Notes under the pieces: model-generated
Told to the model about the DNA's origin: nothing
Databases searched by the model: none
Seen by the model: only the letters and a program-made list of their open reading frames with translations
In this document: positions 7,893 through 16,099 of the stretch, piece after piece
Position numbering within the stretch: the first letter of the stretch is position 1
How the letters are laid out: each line of letters opens with the position of its first letter
Translations under genes and position numbers: made by a program
DNA from: Nonomuraea zeae
GTDB taxonomy: Bacteria > Actinomycetota > Actinomycetes > Streptosporangiales > Streptosporangiaceae
Assembly: GCF_005889725.1 (NCBI RefSeq)
Contig: NZ_VCKX01000126.1
Span: 1-33,000, forward strand
Reading direction: 5' to 3'
DNA length: 33,000 nucleotides

Positions 7893-8615
7893 GTGACAGC
7901 GTTGACACGACGGGAACGACTGCGGGCCGAGCTCGAACGCGACGCCAAGGCCGCGGCCCGGCGGATCGCGGCGGAGGAGGGCGTCGAGGGCCTGACCCTC
8001 GCCGCCGTGGCCCGCGCCGTCGGGGTGACGCCGCCCGCCCTCTACCGCTACTTCGACGGCAGGGCCGGGCTCGTGCGCGCCGTCTACGACGACGTCACGG
8101 CGGAGTTCATGGACAACGTCGCCCGGGCCCTGCACCGCCAGGATCCCGACGACATCAGCGCCCAGCTCCACGCCGCCACCCGGGCCGTGCTCGACTGGTC
8201 ACTGGCCAACAAGGTCGAGTTCGACCTGCTCATGGGCGCCGCCTACCCCAAGATCGCCGAGTCGGACGAGGGCATCCCGAAGGTCATCGCGCGCGAGCTG
8301 GGCGGGTTCTTCGGGGTGCCGTTCGCGCGGCTGTGGCGCGAAGGGCGGCTGACCATCGACGCGGACGAGGACATCGATCCCGTCCTGGCGGCACAGTTGC
8401 GTACGTACCGGACACACGTGGGCCTGGACTTCCCCATCGGCGTGGTCCTGCTCATGGTCATCTGCTGGCGGCAGATCTACGGGCTGCTCTGCATGGCCGT
8501 GTACGGGCACCAGGAGTTCGCCTTCGACGACCCGATGCCGCTGTTCGAGCACATGATGGACCACCTGCTCGGCATCCTCGGGCTCGAACGCAGCCCCGGC
8601 CTGCGCGTGCCCTGA
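7893..8615 (+). CDS. TetR/AcrR family regulator with WHG-type C-terminal domain
   Basis: 240 residues from GTG 7893. The N-terminal helix-turn-helix is clear (RRIAAEEGVEGLTLAAVARAVGVTPPALYRYFDGRAGLVRAVYDD). The C-terminal ligand domain (LDWSLANKVEFDLLMGAAYPKI ... DDPMPLFEHMMDHLLGILGLER) resembles the TetR_C_13/WHG type common in actinomycetes. The start is uncertain: GTG 7857 is also in frame, but the HTH register and the position after the palindrome at 7819-7833 favour 7893. The ribosome site is weak in either case. It most likely represses itself and the divergent lipoprotein gene. The methyltransferase 86 nt downstream has its own ribosome site and may or may not be cotranscribed. Confidence 0.85.
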   Translation: MTALTRRERLRAELERDAKAAARRIAAEEGVEGLTLAAVARAVGVTPPALYRYFDGRAGLVRAVYDDVTAEFMDNVARALHRQDPDDISAQLHAATRAVLDWSLANKVEFDLLMGAAYPKIAESDEGIPKVIARELGGFFGVPFARLWREGRLTIDADEDIDPVLAAQLRTYRTHVGLDFPIGVVLLMVICWRQIYGLLCMAVYGHQEFAFDDPMPLFEHMMDHLLGILGLERSPGLRVP

Positions 8616-8701
8616 CCGAGCGCCCGCGGGGACACGATCTCGGCTGGCGTGGATCTTCGTGATCTATGGTGTCCGTGGGATCGCACAGACAGGAGAACCG
8701 C

Positions 8702-9481
8702 GTGGACCAGGACGAACGGCTGCTGCACAGCTCGTCATTCGGCGCGGCGGCGGCCGCGTACGCCGAGCACCGCCCCGGCTACGCGCACGCCGCGGCGCGC
8801 TGGGCGCTTGAACCCGCGCCCGGCCCGCGCGTGCTCGACCTCGGCGCCGGCACCGGCAAGCTGACCGCCACGCTGATCGAGCTGGGCGCCGAAGTCATCG
8901 CGGTCGAGCCCGACCCGGCGATGCTGACCGAGCTGCGCCGCGGGCTGCCGGCCGTCCGTGCCCTGCCGGGCAGTGCCGAGTCGATACCCCTGCCGGACGC
9001 GTCCGTCGATGCCGTGCTGGCCGGCAACGCCATGCACTGGTTCGACATGGCCGTCGCGGGACCCGAGATCGCCAGGGTCCTCGCGCCCGGCGGCGTCCTG
9101 GCCGGCCTGTGGAACGTCCTCGACGACCAGGTCGGCTGGGTGGCCGGGCTCGCGCGGGTGAGCGGGAGCGCGGCCGTCGGCCCGCGCGACACGCCCGCCG
9201 CCTGGCGCGCCGAGACGGCCGGCATGCATCTTCCCAAGACGGGCGAGGCCGCCCGCTTCGGCTCGCCGGAGCAGGCCGAGTTCCCGCACGGGCAGCGTCG
9301 CACCGCCGACTCCCTCGTCGCGACACTTGCGACGCGCGCGGGGATGCTGGTCATGCCGGAGCAGGAACAGCAGGCCACGCTCGGCCGGATCCGCGCATTC
9401 CTGGCGAGCAGGCAGGAGACCGCCCTCGGCGAGTTCACCCTCCCGATGCTGACCAGCGTGCTGCGCGTCCGGCGGCTGTGA
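8702..9481 (+). CDS. Class I SAM-dependent methyltransferase
   Basis: 259 residues from GTG 8702, with AGGAGA 5 nt upstream. SAM-binding motif I is VLDLGAGTGKLT. The acidic end of strand 2 is VIAVEPDPAM, followed by LPGSAESIPLPDASVDAVLAGNAMHWFD and the post-motif GGVLAGLWNVLDD. This is the Methyltransf_11/UbiE-like group, which mostly methylates small molecules; the substrate cannot be told from sequence. The HWF segment is typical of this actinobacterial subgroup. The C-terminal 80 residues form the usual helical cap. Confidence 0.85.
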   Translation: MDQDERLLHSSSFGAAAAAYAEHRPGYAHAAARWALEPAPGPRVLDLGAGTGKLTATLIELGAEVIAVEPDPAMLTELRRGLPAVRALPGSAESIPLPDASVDAVLAGNAMHWFDMAVAGPEIARVLAPGGVLAGLWNVLDDQVGWVAGLARVSGSAAVGPRDTPAAWRAETAGMHLPKTGEAARFGSPEQAEFPHGQRRTADSLVATLATRAGMLVMPEQEQQATLGRIRAFLASRQETALGEFTLPMLTSVLRVRRL

Positions 9482-9586
9482 AAGCCGTCGTCCGCGCTTC
9501 CCGGCGGAAACGCTGAGGAAACGCGGTCGCGGGTTGCATGGTCTGGCCCGGCTGGGACCGGGGAAACCATGAGCAAAGAGGCACAG

Positions 9587-10819
9587 ATGACACATAGCAC
9601 CTCGAAGCCCTCACGGCGCGCCGCCCTTGGCCTGCTCGGCGCCGCCCCCTTGACCGCGAGCGGTGTGCTGGCGGCCTCGGGGGTCGCCGAAGCCGTCGCC
9701 GGGTCCGCCCGCACCGGCGGGATCCCCGCGGACCTGCGTCCGGGGGGTGCCTTCGACCGCTACATCAGGGATCTGGCCGCGCAGGACCTGTTCTCCGGGA
9801 CGGTGGTGCTGGCCCACCGCGGCCGCCAGGTGCTGGCCCGCTCCTACGGCATGGCCGACAAGGAGAAGGGGATCCCCAACACGACCGGCACCATCTACGC
9901 CCTGGCCTCGGCGTCCAAGCCGTTCACCGGGCTGGCGGTGGTCCAGCTCGCCCAGCAGAAGAAGATCAAGTTCTACGAGAAGGTGGGGGCGTATCTGGCC
10001 GGGTTCCCGGCTGAGATCGCCGAGCACGTCACCGTCCATCAGTTGCTCACCCACACCGCCGGGATGAGCGATCCCACCAACACCACGTCGGAAGGCCACA
10101 TCTTCACCGGCGTCGAGGAGCGGACGCAGGACATCGCGCGGCGGGCGCGTACGCAGGAGCTGCGCTTCACCCCCGGCACGAAGAAGGAGTACTCGAGCAT
10201 GGGCTACGAGGTGCTCGGGGAGCTGGTGGCGACCGTGTCCGGGCAGCCGTTCCACGAGTACGTTCGCGAGCACATCTTCCGGGCGGCCGGGATGGCGGAC
10301 TCCGCCTACTACACCAGGCCGGAGTGGCTGGCCGATGCGCGCATCGCGCACCCGTACATGCTGCAGGAGGACGGCTCCCGTATCGACGGCGTCCGCCACC
10401 TGGACAAGGGTGGCGCCGGCCAGGTGAAGGGCAGCAACTCGGCGCGCGCCTTCATCGGATCAGGCGGCGGGAACGGCTTCTCCACGGCCCCCGACCTGGT
10501 GCGCTTCGCGCTCGCGGTGCAGCGCGACAAGCTGCTCAAGCGCGCCTATACCGAGTTGTACGTGAACCCGAAGATCTCCGGTGCGCCGATGCGGCAGGGC
10601 CCCGCCGACCCCGCCGCCGGCGAAGGTTTCCACGCGTACGGGCCCACCGCCTCCATCTACAACGACCAGCGCTACATCTCCCACGGCGGCGGCATCTCGG
10701 GCGGGTCGACCAACTGGAGCATCTACCTCGACATCGACTGGGTGGCCGTCGTGCTGTGCAACTACGATCTCGCCATCGAGACGATCATCGCGCGGGAACG
10801 CAAGCTGATCACCGCGTAG
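9587..10819 (+). CDS. Tat-exported serine hydrolase, class C beta-lactamase fold
   Basis: 410 residues from ATG 9587, preceded by AAAGAGG at about 6 nt; ATG 9569 is an alternative 6 codons upstream. The N-terminus has a twin-arginine signal (SRRAALGLLGAAP) and an Ala-rich hydrophobic stretch ending near AEA/VAGSA, so the enzyme is exported folded. The mature domain has the SxxK motif SASK (Ser108, Lys111), the LLTHTAGM segment, a YSS tyrosine motif in KKEYSSMGYEVLG, and the HGG motif near the C-terminus (ISHGGGISGG). Together these give a complete beta-lactamase/penicillin-binding-like catalytic set. Relatives include esterases, D-aminopeptidases and carboxypeptidases; true beta-lactamase activity is not implied. 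It stands alone and faces a convergent secreted-protein gene. Confidence 0.88.
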   Translation: MTHSTSKPSRRAALGLLGAAPLTASGVLAASGVAEAVAGSARTGGIPADLRPGGAFDRYIRDLAAQDLFSGTVVLAHRGRQVLARSYGMADKEKGIPNTTGTIYALASASKPFTGLAVVQLAQQKKIKFYEKVGAYLAGFPAEIAEHVTVHQLLTHTAGMSDPTNTTSEGHIFTGVEERTQDIARRARTQELRFTPGTKKEYSSMGYEVLGELVATVSGQPFHEYVREHIFRAAGMADSAYYTRPEWLADARIAHPYMLQEDGSRIDGVRHLDKGGAGQVKGSNSARAFIGSGGGNGFSTAPDLVRFALAVQRDKLLKRAYTELYVNPKISGAPMRQGPADPAAGEGFHAYGPTASIYNDQRYISHGGGISGGSTNWSIYLDIDWVAVVLCNYDLAIETIIARERKLITA

Positions 10820-10828
10820 TCGCCCCCC

Positions 10829-10891
10829 GCTCCTGACGGCTCCGCCGCAGGTGGCCGGAGGCGGGCGCAGCGAGAGGCGGCGGTCAGGAGC
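10829..10891. terminator. Possible bidirectional terminator stem
   Basis: GCTCCTGAC (10829-10837) is the exact reverse complement of GTCAGGAGC (10883-10891), and an inner CCGCCG/CGGCGG pair (10842-10847 with 10877-10882) extends the structure. It lies between the convergent serine hydrolase and the secreted-protein gene and overlaps the latter's stop codon. There is no T-tract and the loop is long, so termination is inference. Confidence 0.35.
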
Positions 10892-11435
10892 CGGGCTCCT
10901 CCGCGGACGGCTCCGTCGTCTCCGTTCCGTCCGGCGCGAGGGAGATGGACGGCGAGCCGCCGAGCTCCCAGCGCATGTCGCCCTTGCCGTCGTTGTTGAT
11001 GTTGTAGACGATCACCCCGTCAGCGGTCCAGCCGCCGTTCGCGGTGGAGGTCCACCAGGCGAAGCAGTCCCACATCCGCCCTTCGGAACTGGCGTTCCCG
11101 TTGAGGTCGCTCTTCCAGTCGCAGTTGTTGGAGTCGAATACCGTGTCATGGCGTTCGACGCGGGACTGGGCGATGAATTTGTCGAATCGGGTGCCGCCGA
11201 GAAATGAGCCGTCCCAGTTGATGCTGAGGACGGCCTTCTTGGTATTTCCGCTCGTACCGGAGCTGTATATGCACAGCTCGGCCCCGACCCACACGTCGGG
11301 CTTCCCCGGCAGGTCGAATATCTTCTCCTGGGGCGCGGAGCAGGCGGCCGCCGCGTGGGCGGCACCAGGGGCAAAGGCGATGCTTCCGGCCACCAGGGTC
11401 GCCGCCGCGGCAAGGCGCGGCATCATGCGTAACAT
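10884..11435 (-). CDS. Small secreted protein, unknown family
   Basis: 183 residues with a Sec signal peptide (MLRMMPRLAAAATLVAG...APGAAHA), cleaved after about residue 28. The ATG at 11435 is preceded by GAAAGG at about 7 nt. The mature part has four Cys (in ACSAP, ELCIYSS, NNCDWKS and WDCFAWW), enough for two disulfides. It has many Asn, Trp and Tyr, and ends in a Glu/Thr/Ser-rich tail (TETTEPSAEEPGS). The central section uses more A/T-ending codons than its neighbours. I do not recognise the family; the composition suggests a beta-rich extracellular protein, perhaps binding carbohydrate or inhibiting a hydrolase. It converges with the serine hydrolase. Confidence 0.65.
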   Translation of the reverse strand: MLRMMPRLAAAATLVAGSIAFAPGAAHAAAACSAPQEKIFDLPGKPDVWVGAELCIYSSGTSGNTKKAVLSINWDGSFLGGTRFDKFIAQSRVERHDTVFDSNNCDWKSDLNGNASSEGRMWDCFAWWTSTANGGWTADGVIVYNINNDGKGDMRWELGGSPSISLAPDGTETTEPSAEEPGS

Positions 11436-11511
11436 AAGACGCCTTTCAGCTCTTTACCGTCGTGTTCACCGTTGTCCGGGACGTTGTTCACCCCGCACGG
11501 GCGCCGGCCGT

Positions 11512-12516
11512 TCATGACGTGTCCGAGGGGCTGCGCCCGGCCGATCGCGTGAGCCGGTCGGCGAGCGCCACGACGAGATCACGGAGCTCGTCGGGTCGCT
11601 CGATGACGAACGGCCGGTCCAGCGCGGCGAGCACCGCGGGCAGCCAGTCGAGCCGGTCCGCGCGGAGCTCGACATGACACCAGTGCTCGTCCCCGGACTC
11701 CGCGCTGCTCGCGGCCGGCGGCTCCGTCACGATCGCGACGCTGCCGGGAAGCCGCGTGCGGATGTGCTCAGCGCTCGCCTGGATCCGCAAGGTCACCTCA
11801 TGCCGGTACGGAGCCGTGGCGAGCCCGGACAGGAGGCGCTCGGCCGGGTCGGGTCCGGCGGGCGGTTCGAACGAGCCGGGCAGCGCCCTGGTGCCGGCGA
11901 TGCGATCCAGCCGGAACGTCCGGTCCTCGCCGATCGCGGGATCCGAACCCGTCACGTACCACCTGCCGGAGTGGGCGACGAGCCCGTACGGATGCAGCGT
12001 GCGCTCGCTGCTCCGGCCGTCGGCGGCGGTGTACCGGATCGAGATCGGCCGGTGGTGGCGCACCGCGTCGGCGATCGAGAGCAGGACCGCGCTCTCCGGG
12101 ACGGCCGCCTCGCCGGGCGGAGCCGTGAAGGCGAGCGAGTCGAGCACGGCGTCGAGCCTGCGGACCAGCCGCTCGGGCAGCACCCGCCGGATCTTGGCCG
12201 CCGCCGTCTCGCTCGCCGTACCCGTGGTCGCCGACAAGCCGGCCCGGCGGCCCGCGACCAGGCCGAGCAGCACGGCGAGCCCTTCCTCGTCGCTCAGCAT
12301 GAGCGGCGGCAGGCGGTAGCCCGAGGCCAGCCGGTAGCCGCCGTAACGGCCGCGCACCGACTCGACGGGCACGTCGAGGTCGATGAGGTGGTCGACGTAG
12401 CGCCGCACCGTTCGCTCGTCGACGTCGAGCCGATCGGCCAGTTCGGCCAGGGTCCTGAGGCCTCCTGACTGCAGGAGCTCCAGCAGGGTGAGCACGCGAG
12501 CGATGGGTCGGGGCAT
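11512..12516 (-). CDS. WYL-domain (YafY/PafC-like) transcriptional regulator
   Basis: 334 residues. The N-terminal winged helix-turn-helix is PRPIARVLTLLELLQSGGLRTLAELADRLDVDERTVRRYVDHL, followed by GRYGGYRLASGYRLPPLMLSDEE, typical of the DeoR-like YafY group. The middle is the WYL domain (PISIRYTAADGRSSERTLHPYGLVAHSGRWYVTG), with R-Y-V/T in place of the literal W-Y-L. A WCX domain follows (HEVTLRIQASAEHIR). I chose ATG 12516 because GGAGGAGG lies 9 nt upstream; the 17 in-frame codons further up lack a site and run into the divergent promoter. It is divergent from a VOC-fold gene 91 nt away. WYL-VOC pairs are common in actinomycetes, so regulation of that gene is likely. Confidence 0.88.
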   Translation of the reverse strand: MPRPIARVLTLLELLQSGGLRTLAELADRLDVDERTVRRYVDHLIDLDVPVESVRGRYGGYRLASGYRLPPLMLSDEEGLAVLLGLVAGRRAGLSATTGTASETAAAKIRRVLPERLVRRLDAVLDSLAFTAPPGEAAVPESAVLLSIADAVRHHRPISIRYTAADGRSSERTLHPYGLVAHSGRWYVTGSDPAIGEDRTFRLDRIAGTRALPGSFEPPAGPDPAERLLSGLATAPYRHEVTLRIQASAEHIRTRLPGSVAIVTEPPAASSAESGDEHWCHVELRADRLDWLPAVLAALDRPFVIERPDELRDLVVALADRLTRSAGRSPSDTS

Positions 12517-12607
12517 GCCGGGAAGCCTCCTCCAGATACCGGGCGGGTTCTGTCCAGTATTGGCCATAACGTGTGGTCAGCAGCACCTACCGGCCAGGAG
12601 AAGAGCC

Positions 12608-13006
12608 ATGAACTTCGTCTCGATCCGCATCATCACGGGCGACGTCGCCCGCCTCGTCGACTTCTACGAGCGCGCCACCGGCGTACGGGCGAGCTGGTCC
12701 GGCGAGGACTTCGCCGAGCTCCGAACCGCCTCGGCCACCCTCGCGATCGCGAGCACCCGTACCGTCCCCCTGTTCGCGCCCGGCTCCGCCCGCCCGGCCG
12801 ACAACCGCAGCGTCATCCTCGAGTTCCTGGTCGACGACGTGGACGCCGTGCACCGGAGCCTGACCGGCTTCGTGGCGGACTTCGTCAACGAGCCGGCCAC
12901 GATGCCCTGGGGCAACCGCTCGCTGCTGTTCCGCGACCCGGACGGCAACCTCGTCAACTTCTTCACCCCCGTCACCCCGGCCGCCATCGAGAAGTTCGCC
13001 CGCTGA
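12608..13006 (+). CDS. VOC family protein (glyoxalase/bleomycin-resistance fold)
   Basis: 132 residues from ATG 12608, with AGGAGAAG just upstream. Two beta-alpha-beta-beta-beta modules are evident: VSIRIITGDVARLVDFYERATGV at the N-terminus and SVILEFLVDDVDAVHRSL at the centre. It ends with the hallmark WGNRSLLFRDPDGNLVNFFTP. The first metal-ligand position usually taken by His or Gln is Arg (SIRI), so it may bind a ligand without a catalytic metal. It is divergent from, and probably controlled by, the WYL regulator. Confidence 0.85.
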   Translation: MNFVSIRIITGDVARLVDFYERATGVRASWSGEDFAELRTASATLAIASTRTVPLFAPGSARPADNRSVILEFLVDDVDAVHRSLTGFVADFVNEPATMPWGNRSLLFRDPDGNLVNFFTPVTPAAIEKFAR

Positions 13007-13031
13007 CGACAGCGCCCCCGCGGCCTGATGG

Positions 13032-13074
13032 TTGACACGTTCTCGGTGTGAAGGGAAAGATACGGTCGTCCGTA
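13032..13074 (+). promoter_or_regulatory. Promoter and palindromic operator of the sugar operon
   Basis: TTGACA (13032-13037) is followed after 18 nt by AAAGAT (13056-13061), a plausible -35/-10 pair. Overlapping the end of the -10 is the exact inverted repeat TACGG-TCGT-CCGTA (13061-13074), 20 nt before the GntR start. A GntR/UTRA dimer bound there would block initiation, giving autoregulation of the whole operon. The promoter match is good at -35 and moderate at -10. Confidence 0.5.
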
Positions 13075-13094
13075 CAACTTAGGCGGGGGACGGC

Positions 13095-13862
13095 ATGACT
13101 GACTGGGAACGCAGGCTGGCGCTCGATCCTTCAGCCGCGGTGCCGCTCTACTACCAGCTGCGCGAGCGCCTGCGGGCGGTGATCCGCGATTGCGAGCCCA
13201 ACACGATGATCCCCGCGGAGAAGGACCTGATGGTCTTCGCGGGCGTGAGCCGGGCGACCGCCCGGCGGGCGATCGGCGACCTGGTCCAGGAGGGCCTGCT
13301 GGTGGCCCGGCAGGGCAGCGGCACCTACACCGCGCCGCTGGCCGTGACGCCGGAGCTGGGATCGCGGCCGGTCGGGTTCACCGAGACGATGGCGCGGCTG
13401 GGCCGCAAGCCCACGACGCTGCTGCTCGAGGCCCACCTCCAGCCGGCCGGTCCCGACGTCGCCGTCGCGCTCGGGGTCCGGGAGCACGAGGAGGTCGTCT
13501 TCGTCGAGCGGCTGCGCCTGCTCGACGGCGTGCCCTGCATGGTCGAGAGCGCCCACCTGCCCGTCGAGCTGGTCCCGGGCATCCTCGACGAGGATCTCAC
13601 CGGCTCCCTCTACGACCTGCTGCGCACCAAGTACGGCCTCGTCCCCGCGAACGGGCGGGAGACGATCGGCGCGGTCAACGCCGACTACCGGCTCGCCGAG
13701 CTGCTGCGCGTGCCCATGGCCGCCGCCCTGCTGGCCACCACCCGCAGCACCTGCGCCGAGAGCGGGATCGCCGTCGAATACACCATCCGGCACGCCCGCG
13801 GCGATCTCACCGTGTTCTCCGTGGAGCTCAACGACGCCAAGAACGCTCTCATGGGCCACTGA
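13095..13862 (+). CDS. GntR-family regulator, HutC/UTRA type
   Basis: 255 residues from ATG 13095, after a purine-rich GGCGGGGGA site. The N-terminal wHTH is VPLYYQLRERLRAVIRD ... IPAEKDLMVFAGVSRATARRAIGDLVQEGLLVARQGSGTY, the classic GntR signature. The effector domain is UTRA (VVFVERLRLLDGVPCMVESAHLP ... GLVPANGRETIGAVNADYRLAELL), which in this subfamily binds sugars or sugar phosphates (compare DasR and NagR). It is the first gene of the operon: the sugar-binding lipoprotein starts 21 nt after its stop. The palindrome over its promoter makes local autoregulation likely. The inducer is presumably an intermediate of the pathway encoded downstream. Confidence 0.9.
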   Translation: MTDWERRLALDPSAAVPLYYQLRERLRAVIRDCEPNTMIPAEKDLMVFAGVSRATARRAIGDLVQEGLLVARQGSGTYTAPLAVTPELGSRPVGFTETMARLGRKPTTLLLEAHLQPAGPDVAVALGVREHEEVVFVERLRLLDGVPCMVESAHLPVELVPGILDEDLTGSLYDLLRTKYGLVPANGRETIGAVNADYRLAELLRVPMAAALLATTRSTCAESGIAVEYTIRHARGDLTVFSVELNDAKNALMGH

Positions 13863-13883
13863 CCCCATATCGGAAGGTCGAGC

Positions 13884-15170
13884 ATGACCAGGTTGACGCG
13901 CCGTGACTTGCTCAGAACCGCCACTCTCGCGACGGCATCCGGCCTGCTCGCCGCCTGCGGCTCGGACCCGGTCGACGGGGTGCCCGCCGACGGGGTGCCG
14001 CGGGGGAAGATCTCCGTCTGGCTGCACCAGACCAAGGCGTACGACAAGGTGTTCAACCCGCTGCTGCACAAGTACGTCCAGGAGTTCGGCGGCGTGGACG
14101 TCACTCCCCTGTACGTGCCGGTCGACAAGCTCGACGCCAAGCTGCTGACCGCGTTCGCCGGCGATGTCCCGCCCGACCTGTTCAAGGTCGGCGGCTGGAC
14201 CATCCCCGGCCACGCGCGCAAGGGCCGGCTCAGCCCGATCGTCCCCAAGGCCATGGGCGTGGCCGACGAGAAGGTGCTGGTCCAGGCGTACGACGAGCAC
14301 GCGATCGGCTCGCTGTCCTATGACGGCAAGCTGTACGGCGTCCCCGTCGACTACACGATCTGCTACCTCTACTACCGCAAGGACAGATTCGCAGAAGCCG
14401 GGCTGGATCCCGACAAGCCGCCCAGCACCTGGGAGGAGGTCGCCGAATACAGCAGGCGGTTGACCTCGGCCGACGGCAAGAAGGTCGGCCTCCAGTGGAT
14501 CCTGGGCAACCCGCAGTGGACGCTGATGCAGTTACTCGCCCTGGTCAAGGGCAAGGGCGGCACCATACTCAGCCCCGACGCCGCCAAGGCCACGCTCGCC
14601 ACGGACGCCGGGGTCGAGGCGCTGCGCTACTACGGCAGCCTGGGCAACCCCAAGCTGTCCAACCCGCTGTCGGGGTTCGGGCTGTTCGCCACCGGTGAGG
14701 CGGCGATGCTGGTGTCCGGGCTGTTCGCGATGGATCTGTTCCCGTCGCTGAGCGCCAGGCTGACGTTCGGCAAGGTCTTCGACATCGCGCCGATGCCGCG
14801 CTGGGAGTCGGGCCCGCCGGTCGCGCCCGCGTACACGTGGGGGTGGGCGGTCGCCGGGCAGTCCAAGCTCAAGTACACCGCCTGGCACTTCATCGACTAC
14901 CTCCAGCGCGCGGAGGTCGCCGCCACGCAGCTCAAGGACGCCAGCCTGCTCACGCCGGTCAAGGGCTGGGAGAAGCTGCCGGGAGCCGACCAGAAGGCCA
15001 TCGACATCATGGCGGCGTCCGCGCCGTACGCCGACTTCGGGCCGCAGACGCCCGTCTGGAACGAGATGGCCAAGTCGCTGACCGACGCCGCCGACGCGGT
15101 GGCATTCGGCAAGAAGACGCCGGAGCAGGCGGCGGCGGACTTCGACCGGGCGATGCGGATCGCCCTGTGA
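13884..15170 (+). CDS. ABC transporter sugar-binding lipoprotein
   Basis: 428 residues from ATG 13884 (GGAAGG site upstream). The signal has both a twin-arginine motif (TRRDLLR) and a lipobox (LLAAC, Cys25), so it is a Tat-exported membrane-anchored lipoprotein. The mature protein is a family-1 extracellular solute-binding protein: KISVWLHQTKAYDKVFNPLL, then YDGKLYGVPVDYTICYLYYRKDRFAEAGLDPDKPPSTWEEV, then FATGEAAMLVSGLFAMD, all typical of sugar and oligosaccharide binders. It delivers substrate to the two permeases that follow directly; its stop overlaps the next start (GTGA). Confidence 0.93.
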   Translation: MTRLTRRDLLRTATLATASGLLAACGSDPVDGVPADGVPRGKISVWLHQTKAYDKVFNPLLHKYVQEFGGVDVTPLYVPVDKLDAKLLTAFAGDVPPDLFKVGGWTIPGHARKGRLSPIVPKAMGVADEKVLVQAYDEHAIGSLSYDGKLYGVPVDYTICYLYYRKDRFAEAGLDPDKPPSTWEEVAEYSRRLTSADGKKVGLQWILGNPQWTLMQLLALVKGKGGTILSPDAAKATLATDAGVEALRYYGSLGNPKLSNPLSGFGLFATGEAAMLVSGLFAMDLFPSLSARLTFGKVFDIAPMPRWESGPPVAPAYTWGWAVAGQSKLKYTAWHFIDYLQRAEVAATQLKDASLLTPVKGWEKLPGADQKAIDIMAASAPYADFGPQTPVWNEMAKSLTDAADAVAFGKKTPEQAAADFDRAMRIAL

Positions 15171-16099
15171 CGACGTCCTTGGACGCGGCCGCCCGGCGGC
15201 CCGTGCCGCGGGTCGCGCGAAGGTCCGGGAACGGGCAGCGGTGGGCGGAGGCGCGGGCAGGGGGCCTGCTGGCGCTCCCCGCCGCTCTCTACTTCCTGAT
15301 GTTCTGGGTCGTGCCGTTCGCCTCGGCCGTCTACCTCAGCTTCACCAGCTACGACTTCGCCGGCACCCCCGAGTGGACGGGCCTGGACAACTACCGCAGG
15401 ATGCTGGACGACCCCGGCTTCTGGAACTCGGCCCAGGTCACCGCCGTCTACACCGTCGCCTCCGTGGTCCCGTCGATCGTGCTCGCCCTGGCGATAGCCG
15501 TGCCGCTGAGCAAGCCGGGCCGCTACCACGCCTTCCTCCGCGCGCTGGTCATGATCCCGGCCGCGATGCCGCTGGTGGCCACGTCGCTGACGTGGTCGGC
15601 GATCTTCGCTGACAGGGGGCCGGCCAACGCCCTGGTCGGGCTGGCCGGCGTGGAGCCGCAGCCGTGGCTGACCGACGAGGGGCTCGCGATCTGGGCCTTG
15701 GTGATCATGACGACGTGGAAGCACCTCGGCCTGTTCGTGATCATTCTGACCGCGGGCCTCCAGGGGCTGCCGCTGAGCGTCTTCGAGGCCGCCGGGCTCG
15801 ATGGCGCGGGGCCTTTGCGGATCTTCTACCGCATCACGCTGCCGCTGCTGCGCCGCACCCTGCTGTTCGTGCTGGTCATCGCGGTGATCGGGGCGATGCA
15901 GTCGTTCGTGCCCGCCTTCCTGCTGACCAAGGGCGGACCGGCGGGCGCGACCGAGGTGCTGCCGCTCTACATGTGGGCGACCGGCTTCACGTTCGAGCGC
16001 ATGGGCTACGCGTCGGCGATCGCGATGGTGCTGCTCGTGGCCATGCTGGTGCTCTCGTTCACGCAGTTCCGCGTGCTGCGAGGGGGCGACGACCAGTGA
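15167..16099 (+). CDS. Sugar ABC transporter permease (MalF/UgpA-like)
   Basis: 310 residues from GTG 15167, in a GTGA overlap with the preceding stop. It has six predicted membrane segments, the first at LLALPAALYFLMFWVVPFASAVYLSF. The cytoplasmic EAA loop is FEAAGLDGAGPLRIFYRITLPLLRR, which contacts the ATPase. This is the MalF/UgpA-type partner of a CUT1 importer. No ATPase gene is present anywhere in the window; actinomycete CUT1 importers commonly share the distant ATPase MsiK, which I infer here. Confidence 0.93.
   Translation: MTTSLDAAARRPVPRVARRSGNGQRWAEARAGGLLALPAALYFLMFWVVPFASAVYLSFTSYDFAGTPEWTGLDNYRRMLDDPGFWNSAQVTAVYTVASVVPSIVLALAIAVPLSKPGRYHAFLRALVMIPAAMPLVATSLTWSAIFADRGPANALVGLAGVEPQPWLTDEGLAIWALVIMTTWKHLGLFVIILTAGLQGLPLSVFEAAGLDGAGPLRIFYRITLPLLRRTLLFVLVIAVIGAMQSFVPAFLLTKGGPAGATEVLPLYMWATGFTFERMGYASAIAMVLLVAMLVLSFTQFRVLRGGDDQ

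Noticed and set aside
9506..9543. Two GGAAAC elements followed by GTC, like an extracytoplasmic sigma promoter
   Set aside because: Spacings of 14 and 18 nt do not fit the usual 16-17, and GGAAAC is not rare enough to be persuasive.
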